The position numbers were made by a program, and so were the translations under genes. This document shows, one piece after another, positions 24,461 through 32,300 of a stretch of 51,512 nucleotides of DNA (positions within the stretch are counted from its first letter, which is position 1; each line of letters begins with the position of its first letter). The notes beneath the pieces were generated by a model that saw only the letters and a list, made by a program, of their open reading frames with translations, had not been told where the DNA came from and made no database searches. Source of the stretch: an uncultured Lachnospiraceae bacterium (GTDB lineage: Bacteria; Bacillota; Clostridia; Lachnospirales; Lachnospiraceae); contig CANPIM010000021.1 of the NCBI GenBank assembly GCA_947574135.1, forward strand, positions 1 through 51,512. Reading direction: 5' to 3'.

Positions 24461-26224
24461 ATGAATCTCATACCAGAACCCAAACAGCTTACCCCAAAAC
24501 CCGGCTTTTTCCTTCTGGAGAACCCGGATCTTGTACTGGCGGAAAATTGTGACCACCGCCTGTCCTATCACGCCCTTGGTCTGAAAAGGACCCTGGAGGA
24601 CCTGTGTGGGACGTCCCTGCGCCTGCGCACCGGGGCGGCTGCAGCCAACACCATTTTCCTCTCTCACGGTTTTGGAGGAGATGCCTACACCCTCCAGGTG
24701 TCCCCGGAGGGCATACATATCCGGGGGGATGGGCCTTCCGGCGCTTTTTACGGCCTTCAGACCCTGGGGCAGCTGCTATGCCAGTATGGGCAAAAGCTTC
24801 CCTGCCTGTCCCTTTCCGATCACCCGGATTTTCCCGACCGGGGCTTTTACCACGATGTCTCCCGGGGTCGGGTTCCCACTCTGGAACAGCTAAAAGCTAT
24901 GGTGGAGGAGCTGGCCTTTTTTAAAGTAAACTGTCTGGAGCTGTATGTGGAGAGTAATTATGAATTTAAAGAATGTGAAAATATTACGGCGCCGGAGAAT
25001 CGGCTGACTGCCCAGGAGCTGGTGGAGCTGGACGCCTTCTGTCATCTGCATTTTATAGAGCTGGTCCCCTCCCTTTCCACCTTTGGCCATCTCCACGATT
25101 TACTTCAGAGCCGGAAATACCGCCATCTCTGTGAGCTGGAAAACTACCGGCCCTCCAATCATTACTGGATGGAAAAAATGGATCACCACACCATTGATGT
25201 GTCCAACCCGGAGAGCTATGCCCTTATCTGCTCCCTCATAGACCAGTATCTCCCCCTCTTTCGCAGCAATCGCTTTAATATCTGCTGTGACGAGACCTTT
25301 GACCTGTGCAAGGGGCGAAATCTGGGCAAGGACAGCGGGGAAGAGTACGCCGCCTTTGTTGGAAAGCTTATCACTCATTTAAAGGAGCGGGGAAAGTCTG
25401 TCCAAATGTGGGGGGATATTGTGCTGGAGCACCCAAAAAAGGTCTCTCTGCTCCCCCCGGACACGGTTTTTTTGAATTGGTGCTACCTGAAGGAGCCGGT
25501 GGAAAAGCATGTGCAATTTTTCGCTCAAAGCGGACATCCTCAGATTGTATGCCCCGGCACCTCCTCCTGGAACCGGTTTGTGGAGGAAATCGACCGCTCC
25601 ACGGGAAATATCTCCAAAATGGCCCAATACGGCTATGAAAACGGCGCTAAGGGACTTCTCAACACCAACTGGGGGGATTTCGGATCCATCTGCAGCTGGA
25701 ACTGCCAGCAATTTGGCGTGGCCGCTGGTGCGGCCAAGGCCTGGAATGCTCTGGGAGAGCTGGACGAAGCCTTTGACATGGCTGCCAGCGCCCTCCTCTA
25801 TGGCCAGAAGGAAACAAATGTAATACAGCTTATCCGGGAGCTTGGACAATGCGAGCGCACGGCAGAATGGGCCAAGCTGGTGCCCTGGTTCAGCGCAAAA
25901 AAGCGGGGGGAATGCCCGGCTCTGGAGATGGATGTGCCTGGGATCAGGGCCCATATTGCCCAGGGGGAGACCCTTGTGGAAAAATTCCGGGAGCTTGGAG
26001 AAACAGACCCGCGCATGGAAGATCTGACCATTGCCGCCCGGGCCATTGTGCTCTTGAATCAGACAGTGCTGTTTCTTGGAGGCAGCGGGATGCTTGACAG
26101 GGAGGAGCTTAAGCGTCAGTGGGCCCTCTGGGTTCCCGATTACGAGAGATCCTGGCTGCGGGAGAATAAGCTTTCCCAGCTGGCCAATGTGATTCAGTTT
26201 TTGGAGCAGCTGGTGGAGATGTAA
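24461..26224 (+). CDS. Glycoside hydrolase family 20 beta-N-acetylhexosaminidase-like
   Basis: A 587-residue cytosolic enzyme (no signal peptide) expected to remove terminal beta-linked N-acetylglucosamine or N-acetylgalactosamine. An N-terminal GH20b-like domain (about residues 1-125) precedes the TIM barrel starting at DRGFYHDVSRGRVPTLEQL. The catalytic Asp-Glu pair of substrate-assisted catalysis is at residues 277-278 in FNICCDETFDL; the family more often has Gly-Asp-Glu here, so Cys before Asp is unusual. The ATG at 24461 has GGGAGGA 7 bases upstream. It is divergent from the oxidoreductase and transporter genes and shares their putative operator. Cytosolic location implies it trims imported oligosaccharides. 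A GH20-related subfamily with other specificity is possible. Confidence 0.88.
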   Translation: MNLIPEPKQLTPKPGFFLLENPDLVLAENCDHRLSYHALGLKRTLEDLCGTSLRLRTGAAAANTIFLSHGFGGDAYTLQVSPEGIHIRGDGPSGAFYGLQTLGQLLCQYGQKLPCLSLSDHPDFPDRGFYHDVSRGRVPTLEQLKAMVEELAFFKVNCLELYVESNYEFKECENITAPENRLTAQELVELDAFCHLHFIELVPSLSTFGHLHDLLQSRKYRHLCELENYRPSNHYWMEKMDHHTIDVSNPESYALICSLIDQYLPLFRSNRFNICCDETFDLCKGRNLGKDSGEEYAAFVGKLITHLKERGKSVQMWGDIVLEHPKKVSLLPPDTVFLNWCYLKEPVEKHVQFFAQSGHPQIVCPGTSSWNRFVEEIDRSTGNISKMAQYGYENGAKGLLNTNWGDFGSICSWNCQQFGVAAGAAKAWNALGELDEAFDMAASALLYGQKETNVIQLIRELGQCERTAEWAKLVPWFSAKKRGECPALEMDVPGIRAHIAQGETLVEKFRELGETDPRMEDLTIAARAIVLLNQTVLFLGGSGMLDREELKRQWALWVPDYERSWLRENKLSQLANVIQFLEQLVEM

Positions 26225-26230
26225 AAAATT

Positions 26231-26272
26231 GACCCGGAAATGCGCCTTTATAATCTGGCCATTTCCAGGGTC
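26231..26272 (+). terminator. Terminator hairpin after the GH20 gene
   Basis: GACCCGGAAATG (26231-26242) pairs with CATTTCCAGGGTC (26260-26272), 12 bp with a single bulged A. It lies directly behind the stop codon. The following run is only GTATTTAT, so termination may be modest. Confidence 0.6.
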
Positions 26273-26316
26273 GTATTTATCTCTTCATGGTCCTCACTAC
26301 TTTTCATATGTGAAAA

Positions 26317-26673
26317 TTAACCATCTCTTCCCTCTTCATCGTCTTTTATCAGCTTCTCTAATTGTTCTTTCAATATTGGAAAATCCATGCGCACCGTATT
26401 ATAAACATCCTCCATTCGCAAAGTCTGATACTTGTGCGCTGCAATATCACGCATACCCGCGATTGCCTTCCAGGGTATATGCGGGTATTCCTTTCTGGTG
26501 CTGTCTGTAATATTTTTGATTAATTCACCAATATTAATAACCGTCATACTCAATGCCCGTTTTAACTTTTCATCAGCTATAAGCCCCGCCAGGTTTGTCT
26601 CTCCTAACATATCACAGCCAACGCTTATTTCAGCGAGCACCTTATGGAGAATTGTTTTATCTCTATGCTGCAT
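26317..26673 (-). CDS. hepT: HEPN-family toxin HepT (DUF86)
   Basis: A 118-residue all-alpha HEPN protein. The RNase motif R-x4-H is Arg75-Asp-Ile-Ala-Ala-His80 and is followed by Lys-Tyr82; in characterised HepT/MntA (type VII) systems this tyrosine is the residue adenylylated by the antitoxin (family knowledge). The active protein is expected to be a dimeric ribonuclease that stops growth when unmodified. The ATG at 26673 lies inside the end of mntA (11-bp overlap), which couples translation; an upstream TTG is an alternative but has no ribosome site. Positioned in a solitary two-gene operon between the GH20 gene and a housekeeping block. Confidence 0.88.
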   Translation of the reverse strand: MQHRDKTILHKVLAEISVGCDMLGETNLAGLIADEKLKRALSMTVINIGELIKNITDSTRKEYPHIPWKAIAGMRDIAAHKYQTLRMEDVYNTVRMDFPILKEQLEKLIKDDEEGRDG

Positions 26674-26944
26674 ATAGTTCCACAACCTCCCCAATCTCGA
26701 TTAAATCCGTTTCCTCTATGGGACCATGAATAATATCCACTCCCACATGTAAAGTTTCCTCCAGTCTTACCTTTATGATAGACAATGTCAGCAGAGAAAC
26801 CGGCACAGAAAACTCCATAATCAGATCCACATCACTGTCATCGCGATAGATTCCCGCTGCTCTGGAACCAAAAAGTGTAACCTTTTTAATCGGATATTCA
26901 TTAGCAATCATCAATACGCTGTCCTTCAATGCTTTAAGCGTCAT
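26663..26944 (-). CDS. mntA: Minimal nucleotidyltransferase antitoxin MntA
   Basis: A 93-residue nucleotidyltransferase with the motif GSR (residues 26-28) followed by Asp38-x-Asp40 in DDSDVDL and a later Asp70 in GVDII, the complete catalytic triad of the family. It would transfer AMP from ATP to the HEPN toxin encoded next, silencing it. The start is 9 bases after GGGAGGA. The antitoxin gene comes first and overlaps hepT by 11 bp. A good promoter lies at 26986-27014. Confidence 0.9.
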   Translation of the reverse strand: MTLKALKDSVLMIANEYPIKKVTLFGSRAAGIYRDDSDVDLIMEFSVPVSLLTLSIIKVRLEETLHVGVDIIHGPIEETDLIEIGEVVELYAA

Positions 26945-26985
26945 AAAGCTTGGTCCTCCCTAATTCCAATTCATCAGCTACTTTT

Positions 26986-27014
26986 AGCATACGGGAATTT
27001 CCTCCGCACGTCAA
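26986..27014 (-). promoter_or_regulatory. Promoter of mntA-hepT
   Basis: On the minus strand TTGACG (27009-27014), 17-base spacer, TATGCT (26986-26991). The spacer contains the short palindrome GGAATTTCC (26994-27002), a possible site for autoregulation. Confidence 0.6.
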
Positions 27015-27060
27015 GAATTATTCCATATGCTGCTTCCTTTTGTTTTTTCTATTTGTACAT

Positions 27061-27121
27061 AAAGAGGGAGCTGTTGCTCCGGCTGCCTAACCGGCCCGCC
27101 TTTCACAACAACTCCCTCTTT
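27061..27121. terminator. Bidirectional hairpin between mntA and the 77-residue protein gene
   Basis: AAAGAGGGAGCTGTTG (27061-27076) pairs with CAACAACTCCCTCTTT (27106-27121), 15 of 16 positions paired plus one wobble, enclosing a small inner CCGG/CCGG stem (27079-27094). It follows the stop of the small gene at 27148. T-runs are short on both sides. Confidence 0.7.
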
Positions 27122-27147
27122 GTTCTATTTCTCTTTCAGTCCAACCC

Positions 27148-27381
27148 TTAGCCGTTAATCATAAAGGCCACCAGCTTGTCGATGTCCTCCTTCTCGTAGG
27201 CAATGATCTCCAGCTCCGGAATCTCTCCGTTGGAGAAAATGTTTGCCATAGAAACATACTGGGACAGCTTGGATTTCAGATTCAGTCTGTCTCCCTCACC
27301 GGTTACCAGCTCTACCTTTCCCTGGCAGCTGTCAATCACCTGAAAAAACTTCTCAATGTTGGAAATATTTTGTACCTTCAT
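27148..27381 (-). CDS. Small conserved-looking protein of unknown function
   Basis: A 77-residue soluble protein (start MKVQNISNIEKFFQVID). I do not recognise a named domain, although short proteins with the segment VELVTGEGDRLNLKSKL are, as I recall, widespread in Clostridia. Alternating charged and hydrophobic residues suggest a compact alpha/beta fold; no catalytic motif, signal peptide or membrane helix is seen. The ATG at 27381 has GGAG 8 bases upstream. It has its own strong promoter (27461-27488), a leader hairpin and a following terminator, so it is a single-gene transcription unit, which supports it being real. An upstream extension of the frame by 50 codons runs through the promoter and is rejected. 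Confidence 0.8.
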   Translation of the reverse strand: MKVQNISNIEKFFQVIDSCQGKVELVTGEGDRLNLKSKLSQYVSMANIFSNGEIPELEIIAYEKEDIDKLVAFMING

Positions 27382-27404
27382 CTTTCCTGCTCCTTTCTTC
27401 TTGT

Positions 27405-27424
27405 CGCCTTCCGTCCTGAAGGCG
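27405..27424 (-). promoter_or_regulatory. Leader hairpin before the 77-residue protein gene
   Basis: CGCCTTC (27405-27411) and GAAGGCG (27418-27424) form a perfect 7-bp stem with a six-base loop in the leader, ending 10-15 bases upstream of the ribosome site. Possibly a stability or translational control element. Confidence 0.5.
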
Positions 27425-27460
27425 GGGATGCGTTTTTTGTTGTTTCCTTTTACACCCCCT

Positions 27461-27488
27461 ATTATAGTCAGAATTCCTTGATTTGCAA
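27461..27488 (-). promoter_or_regulatory. Promoter of the 77-residue protein gene
   Basis: On the minus strand TTGCAA (27483-27488), 16-base spacer and a perfect TATAAT (27461-27466), about 75 bp before the start codon. Confidence 0.65.
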
Positions 27489-27527
27489 GGGATTTTAGGC
27501 ACTTTTTCCAACTTTGTGAAATTTTTC

Positions 27528-28361
27528 TCATTTTCTGAAAATCCGCTTCTCTGTTATCTCTATTTTGCCCTCCTTCAACAGGTGACCAACAGCCCTTTTA
27601 AATGCATTTTTACTAAGATGCAGCTCCCGCTCAATGATTTCCGGAGATACTTTATCGTTAAAGGGAAGAACCCCCTCATACTCCTCCAAAACCTGGAGAA
27701 CCAGCTGAGCATCCTTTTCCATCTGCTGAGGAATTTTTTCCCGAATACTTAAGTCAAGCTTTCCGTCCTCCTTCACTCCCCGCACCCGAGCCTCCACCAC
27801 CTGTCCCACGGTCAGATTTCCGAAATACTCCTGTCTGTTTATGAGCCCGGAAAACCGGTCATCCACCGCCACAAAGGCGCCGAAATTATCGCTGATCTCA
27901 TAGACCCGGCCCTTTACCAGATCCTCCTTTTCATAGGGCGCATCTTTGCGCAGGTAATGATATACCTTCATGGTTCCGCAGAGACGCCCGCTCTTATCCT
28001 GGTAGAGAGCGGCCAGAACCTCCTCTCCCACCCGCACCCGCCTGGTCTGCTCCCGAAAGGGCAAAAGCAAATCCTTTTCCAACCCCCAGTCCAAAAAGGC
28101 GCCTATCTTTCCCACATCCACCACCTTAAGCACCGCCGTCTCCCCCAGAGTCAGAGCAGGCATATGGGTGGTGGATATAAGCCTGTCCCTGGAATCCCGG
28201 TATACAAACACCTCCAGGGTGTCTCCCTCCCTGCTTCCCTCCGGCACCTGCTTTATTGGCAACAATACCCGTTCCTGAGCCTCCCTGTTTTCTGCTAAAT
28301 ACACGCCAAAGTCCACCCGTTTTACCAGGGTCAATGTCTGTCTCTTTCCCAGCTCTATCAT
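27528..28361 (-). CDS. cvfB: S1-domain RNA-binding protein CvfB/YitL
   Basis: A 277-residue protein of the CvfB family: several S1-like OB folds in the first 210 residues (for example FGVYLAENREAQERVLLP, GAFLDWGLEKDLLLPF and YEISDNFGAFVAVDDRFSGLI) and a C-terminal winged-helix segment (PEIIERELHLSKNAFKRAVGHLLKEGKI). CvfB binds RNA and affects virulence gene expression in Staphylococcus; in commensal Clostridia its target is unknown. The ATG at 28361 follows AAAGGAGGA by 4-5 bases; a 26-codon upstream extension lies inside the end of the thioesterase gene and is rejected. It starts 11 bp after the thioesterase stop and shares that gene's promoter. Confidence 0.92.
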   Translation of the reverse strand: MIELGKRQTLTLVKRVDFGVYLAENREAQERVLLPIKQVPEGSREGDTLEVFVYRDSRDRLISTTHMPALTLGETAVLKVVDVGKIGAFLDWGLEKDLLLPFREQTRRVRVGEEVLAALYQDKSGRLCGTMKVYHYLRKDAPYEKEDLVKGRVYEISDNFGAFVAVDDRFSGLINRQEYFGNLTVGQVVEARVRGVKEDGKLDLSIREKIPQQMEKDAQLVLQVLEEYEGVLPFNDKVSPEIIERELHLSKNAFKRAVGHLLKEGKIEITEKRIFRK

Positions 28362-28372
28362 AGATTCCTCCT

Positions 28373-29077
28373 TTACCTGCGAAACTCCACCACTGCATAG
28401 GGCTTTCCCGCCCCATCGCACAGGGCCACTGTACAGCATCCCTCTGTCTGCTCCACCTTGGGGAAGATGGTATCTCCCAGCACCGCCTGCCTCTTATACT
28501 CTGCCCGCATCTGCCCAATCCGAAAATTCTCCGGCAGATAATCCTTGGCCATCTGCACATACTGTCCGTTATTCACATGATGATTGGTGTCCAGATGGGA
28601 TCTATGAACCGGAAAGGATGTGTGTGGCTTTGCTCCCTCCGGTATGGGCACCTTTCGGGAGGCATACTCCATGGAAAGGGGCTCCTCCAGGGTATAGGCC
28701 GCGACCACCTCCGGATCCACCTTCACAGGCCGGCCCCGCTCTGTATCCAGAAACGCCCACAGCGTGTTGGCATAGGCCAAGAGCTCCCCGTCCTGTCCCC
28801 GCATGGTAAAATTGCGCAGCCCGGTAAATCCGTTGAATGCATAAGGCCAGGTCCCCACGGAAATGGTCTCGCACAGATTCGCATATCGGTTCACCACGAT
28901 CTGCCAGGAATTCAGCACCCAGATCCGCTGCTTCCTCTCCAGATAATCCACCCCCACTCCCAGCTCCTCCGAGTGGAAGGTGCTGCAGTCCTGAAAATAA
29001 TTTAAAATGGAGAGCAGGGTTATCCTTTTGTCCTCGCCCACCTCGCTGTAGCGAACCCTGCTTTGAAATGTATACAT
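28373..29077 (-). CDS. Acyl-ACP thioesterase (FatA/FatB-like)
   Basis: A 234-residue double hot-dog enzyme that releases free fatty acids from acyl carrier protein. The catalytic region reads HLDTNHHVNNGQYV with Asp163, Asn165 and His167, as in bacterial and plant acyl-ACP thioesterases. The N-terminal hot-dog carries YFQDCSTFHSEELG. It is cytosolic. In gut Clostridia such enzymes may tune membrane lipids or release fatty acids; the chain-length preference cannot be read. The AAAGGA ribosome site is 10 bases upstream. It is first in an operon with cvfB, driven by the consensus-like promoter at 29146-29174. Confidence 0.92.
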   Translation of the reverse strand: MYTFQSRVRYSEVGEDKRITLLSILNYFQDCSTFHSEELGVGVDYLERKQRIWVLNSWQIVVNRYANLCETISVGTWPYAFNGFTGLRNFTMRGQDGELLAYANTLWAFLDTERGRPVKVDPEVVAAYTLEEPLSMEYASRKVPIPEGAKPHTSFPVHRSHLDTNHHVNNGQYVQMAKDYLPENFRIGQMRAEYKRQAVLGDTIFPKVEQTEGCCTVALCDGAGKPYAVVEFRR

Positions 29078-29145
29078 GTTTCTTGTGTCCTTTCCTTTTT
29101 TGCAATGCGTGTGTTCCCCTGTGAAGAAAGGGGACCCTTCTTAGT

Positions 29146-29174
29146 ATTATAGACGAGAAATCAGGAATTCTCAA
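29146..29174 (-). promoter_or_regulatory. Promoter of the thioesterase-cvfB operon
   Basis: On the minus strand TTGAGA (29169-29174), 17-base spacer and TATAAT (29146-29151), near consensus. It is divergent from the promoter at 29222-29250. Confidence 0.75.
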
Positions 29175-29221
29175 GAATTTTCGGCCATGATCGAAAGTTA
29201 TCCGGAATCCCTGCGGAAGCA

Positions 29222-29282
29222 TTGAAAGCCCCCTCTTTCTGTGATATGATACTTTGTAACAGGATCCCTCTGTCAAAGAGGG
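29222..29282 (+). promoter_or_regulatory. Promoter with flanking inverted repeat for the 160-residue protein gene
   Basis: TTGAAA (29222-29227), 17-base spacer, TATGAT (29245-29250). A perfect 9-bp inverted repeat, CCCCTCTTT (29230-29238) and AAAGAGGGG (29274-29282), brackets the -10 box and start point, with a nested CCCTCT/AGAGGG hairpin at 29264-29280. It may be an operator or a leader structure. Confidence 0.6.
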
Positions 29283-29313
29283 GAAGGAAGCACAAGCAGA
29301 AAACGGAGGAAAC

Positions 29314-29796
29314 ATGAGCTCTTTTTCAGAGAAGGCAGAACTGGCCAAGAAAATCTATTTTGAGAAGCTTGCGGAAGAGGAACGATCCGCCTTTCCCTCG
29401 GCCAACAAAATCGTTGTGCGGATTTGTGAGTACATAGAGAACCAGATTCTACAAAATATTCAAAACGGCTGTGTGGTAAAGCGCAAGGAGCTTGTGGGTC
29501 GAATTTTCAACAAATCCATGGAAGCCACCTATACCTTTGCCAGTGTGGAGATTCACTTTAATTATAAGCCCAGATTTTCCGTCAATTACATTCCTCCGGA
29601 GGAAAATGATAATTCCAGCTTTTTCATTATCGGCGTGAGCAATATGCAGGAGGCCTGGACCCTGTTGTCTGTTATTATGGAAAGGCTTGAGCAGGAAAAA
29701 ATTTTGTTAAAGGGAAAGGAAGCCTTTTGGGAGAAGCTTAACAGCTTAAAGAGCGTGGGGAATGTTTACTTACAATTTGTATATGATCTGGATTGA
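29314..29796 (+). CDS. Unknown protein, 160 residues
   Basis: I do not recognise a family. The protein is soluble with no signal peptide or membrane helix: an alpha-helical, charged N-terminal third (KAELAKKIYFEKLAEEERSAF), a central stretch with alternating polar and hydrophobic residues (YTFASVEIHFNYKPRFSVNYI) suggesting beta strands, and a helical C-terminal part (AWTLLSVIMERLEQEKILLKGKEAF). The start has GGAGG 4 bases upstream and its own good promoter with an inverted repeat, so the gene is very probably real. It stands alone between the divergent thioesterase operon and a convergent carrier gene. Confidence 0.75.
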   Translation: MSSFSEKAELAKKIYFEKLAEEERSAFPSANKIVVRICEYIENQILQNIQNGCVVKRKELVGRIFNKSMEATYTFASVEIHFNYKPRFSVNYIPPEENDNSSFFIIGVSNMQEAWTLLSVIMERLEQEKILLKGKEAFWEKLNSLKSVGNVYLQFVYDLD

Positions 29797-29823
29797 TAAA
29801 AGACCTATTTTTTTAAGCAAAAC

Positions 29824-29861
29824 GGCTGCATGAAAAACCTCCTGTAGTTTTTCACGCAGCC
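29824..29861. terminator. Convergent-gene hairpin
   Basis: GGCTGCATGAAAAA (29824-29837) pairs with TTTTTCACGCAGCC (29848-29861), 13 of 14 positions. It lies between the unknown gene and the convergent carrier gene. Read leftward it is followed by GTTTTG, read rightward there is no T-run, so it best serves the leftward transcript. Confidence 0.55.
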
Positions 29862-29901
29862 ATTTCAAATGATTTCAAATAATTTCAGATGATTTCAAAT
29901 G
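29862..29901. repeat. Four copies of a 10-bp tandem repeat
   Basis: The unit ATTTCAAATG occurs four times in tandem (units starting 29862, 29872, 29882 and 29892), with single changes in units two and three, directly against the foot of the hairpin. Intergenic and noncoding. Confidence 0.8.
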
Positions 29902-29960
29902 ATTTACATAGAATTCTCAATTTCCTGGCCCTCAAAACCCGGATAAGGACGGCGCACACC

Positions 29961-30869
29961 CTACCATAAAATTCCTGTCAGCCCCACAATCACTGGCATA
30001 CTGATGACAGAAAGAACTGTGCTTAAGCAAACCACTTTGCTGGCGTGTGCATAATCCAAATGATTCATCTGTGCAAATACTGCCACATTGGAGCCCACCG
30101 GCGCACTGGCTGCAATAAGCGTGGACAGACGAATGGTATGATCCACAGGAAACAGCCTCCAAAGAACCAGGGTGCAAAAAGGGATCAGCACAAGCCTTGC
30201 CAAAGCTCCCGCATACAAATCCCGTCCCACAAAAAGTCGTTTCAAATCCTCTCCGGCCAAAAAAACCCCTAAAATAATCATTGCTATTGGTGCATTTAAG
30301 GCCGCAAAGGAGGAAACTGCCTGTCGCAGCACCTGTGGGATGGGAATCTGCGTCAAGAAGAAGAACAACCCAGCGGCCATGGAAATCAAAATAGGATTTC
30401 TCATTAATTTCTTCATTTGAATGCATTCCCTGGATCCTGTCATTACCACCACCCCATAGGTCCACTGAAAAATATTGAGCAGGGCTACAAAAGAGGATAT
30501 GTAAAATACTGCCTCTGTTCCCAGAACCGCCGTCACAATGGGGATTCCCATAAAGCCTGCATTGGAAAAAGCCACTCCAAAGTGCTCAATCCTCTTTTTT
30601 CGAAAGCATATGGCGCTGACAGCCATAGACAAAAGCAGGGCTGCCAGAGAAAGAAAAAAAGAATGCCAAAATCCCTGCAGCCGTTCCGGTGTCCGTTCCA
30701 CCCAATAGGAATTCATAATGGCTGCCGGCAGAATTCCATATAGCAAAAGATTGCTCAGAGCCCTGCTGCCCTCTTCTGAAATCATCTTTTTTCGGGCCAT
30801 TACAAGTCCAACGCCAATGAACAAGAACATGATAACCAACTGCTTTAATAAAATCAAAGATAGCTCCAT
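29961..30869 (-). CDS. Auxin-efflux-carrier (AEC) family transporter
   Basis: A 302-residue membrane carrier with about ten hydrophobic helices in two five-helix halves, as in the AEC/PIN-type permease family (for example LVIMFLFIGVGLVMA near the start and LIAASAPVGSNVAVFA in the second half, where family members break helices). Bacterial members export or exchange organic acids such as malate or malonate. The conserved AFSNAGFMGIPIV lies in the first half. The gene follows an SGNH hydrolase gene by 22 bp and is the last gene of the leftward liv operon, so it might be coexpressed with amino-acid or organic-acid uptake. Substrate unknown. Confidence 0.88.
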   Translation of the reverse strand: MELSLILLKQLVIMFLFIGVGLVMARKKMISEEGSRALSNLLLYGILPAAIMNSYWVERTPERLQGFWHSFFLSLAALLLSMAVSAICFRKKRIEHFGVAFSNAGFMGIPIVTAVLGTEAVFYISSFVALLNIFQWTYGVVVMTGSRECIQMKKLMRNPILISMAAGLFFFLTQIPIPQVLRQAVSSFAALNAPIAMIILGVFLAGEDLKRLFVGRDLYAGALARLVLIPFCTLVLWRLFPVDHTIRLSTLIAASAPVGSNVAVFAQMNHLDYAHASKVVCLSTVLSVISMPVIVGLTGILW

Positions 30870-30891
30870 AAGCTGCGCTCCTCCAACACCC

Positions 30892-31557
30892 CTACAAATA
30901 CGCCTTTAGCCTGCCTAAAATTATTTCATAGGCTTTCGGCCACAAGTGCAGCCCCTCCTGTGTCAGCTCCTTTCGCAACCGTCCCGCACCATCGCAGAGA
31001 TCCTGATTTACATCAACAAAATGAAACCCAAACTCTTTGGCCAATTCCTCCACCATCTGATTGCTGGCCCTAATGTTCCCATTGTTTCTGGTCAAAAAGG
31101 ACACCGGCTCACAGGTTTCCTCAAAGGCTTCCACATCATTCACCGGATAATAAGCCATCAAGTACACCTGACAATCCGGAATATTTTCCCTGATTTTCTT
31201 TAGAATTCTGGTATAATTTTGCCGAAGCTTTTCCACGGAAAAGCCCTCCTGCGCCATATCATTGGTTCCGATATTCAAAAACAGCTTGGAGGGTCTTAAA
31301 GCAAAGATGCAGGGCTCCAGTACCTGATAATACTCCTCCGTTGTAAACCCGCCAACTCCCCGATTATAGATGATCTGTGGAATATCCAAGTCCTGCTTTA
31401 ATTCTCCCAAAGGAAACCGTTCCATGAGAGAGGAGCCGGCAAATACGATCTGCCCCTTTTTCGCAAAGGCGTTCAGCTGACCATAGCTCTCTATAAGCTT
31501 GCGTCTGCGCTCCCTATGGTAAATCAGCAAAGCCTCTTGGCATGTATTCCTGTCCAT
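30892..31557 (-). CDS. SGNH/GDSL-family hydrolase
   Basis: A 221-residue cytosolic SGNH hydrolase. Block I is FAGSSLME with the nucleophile Ser in GSS; block II is YNRGVGGFTTEE with Gly; block III is FLNIGTNDMAQEG with Asn; block V is TQEGLHLWPKAY with His. The catalytic Asp usually three residues before the His is replaced here by Glu-Gly-Leu, which is worth noting. The start is uncertain: the ATG at 31557 is 13 bases after AGGAG, while a GTG at 31569 overlaps the livF stop codon but sits almost on the ribosome site. It lies between livF and a carrier gene in the same operon. An esterase or deacetylase function is inferred; substrate unknown. Confidence 0.83.
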   Translation of the reverse strand: MDRNTCQEALLIYHRERRRKLIESYGQLNAFAKKGQIVFAGSSLMERFPLGELKQDLDIPQIIYNRGVGGFTTEEYYQVLEPCIFALRPSKLFLNIGTNDMAQEGFSVEKLRQNYTRILKKIRENIPDCQVYLMAYYPVNDVEAFEETCEPVSFLTRNNGNIRASNQMVEELAKEFGFHFVDVNQDLCDGAGRLRKELTQEGLHLWPKAYEIILGRLKAYL

Positions 31558-31565
31558 CTCCTCTC

Positions 31566-32300
31566 TCACGCTCCTTTCTGCCCCGCAAACTGCCCCAGAT
31601 AGGCTGCCACTATCCGCGGGTCATCCCGCAGCTCTGAGGCCTTTCCATGGAAGCTTATCCTGCCCTGCTCAATCACATAGGCATAATCTGAGATTTCCAG
31701 GGCCAGGGATGCATTCTGCTCCACCAAAAGCACCGGCAGCCTGGAGACCCTATTGATTTCCACAATCTTTTTAAACATTTCCTCAATAATAAGAGGTGCA
31801 AGGCCCATAGAGGGCTCATCTAACAGCAACAGCCTTGGTCTGGCCATCAATGCTCTTCCAATGGCCAGCATTTGCTGTTCTCCGCCAGACAAGCTCCATC
31901 CCTTTTGATTTTCCCGCTCCTTCAGACGGGGAAACAACTGGAACACCCGATCCAAATCCTCCTCATACCTGCCATGCCCGAAAAATCCGTGCCAGCCAAT
32001 GGTTCCTGTCTCCAGATTCTCTCTCACGGTAAGCCCGGGAAACACCTGTCGTCCCTCTGGTACATGGGTAATCCCCAGCTTTGCAATTTTGGTAGGTTTG
32101 AGACCTGTAATCTCCTGTCCGTTCCAGGTAATGCTCCCTTTACGGGTTACCACATTGGAGATGGATTTTAAGAGCGTGGTTTTCCCGGCTCCATTGCTTC
32201 CAATAATACAGGTGATAGATCCGTCGGCCACCTGTATATCTACTCCCTTCAGCCCCTCGATTGCCCCATAATAGGCATGCAGATCACGGATTTCAAGCAT
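31566..32300 (-). CDS. livF: Branched-chain amino acid-type ABC transporter ATPase LivF
   Basis: A 244-residue ABC ATPase. Walker A is GSNGAGKTT (about residues 34-42), the signature is LSGGEQQ, Walker B is LLLLDEPSMGLAP and the switch His is replaced by Gln in VEQN as normal for LivF. Together with LivG it powers the LivHM permease. It overlaps the end of livG by 8 bp. Family substrates include leucine, isoleucine, valine, urea and aromatic acids; specificity depends on LivK. Both livK and livM are frameshifted, so this subunit may have no functional complex in this genome. Confidence 0.93.
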   Translation of the reverse strand: MLEIRDLHAYYGAIEGLKGVDIQVADGSITCIIGSNGAGKTTLLKSISNVVTRKGSITWNGQEITGLKPTKIAKLGITHVPEGRQVFPGLTVRENLETGTIGWHGFFGHGRYEEDLDRVFQLFPRLKERENQKGWSLSGGEQQMLAIGRALMARPRLLLLDEPSMGLAPLIIEEMFKKIVEINRVSRLPVLLVEQNASLALEISDYAYVIEQGRISFHGKASELRDDPRIVAAYLGQFAGQKGA

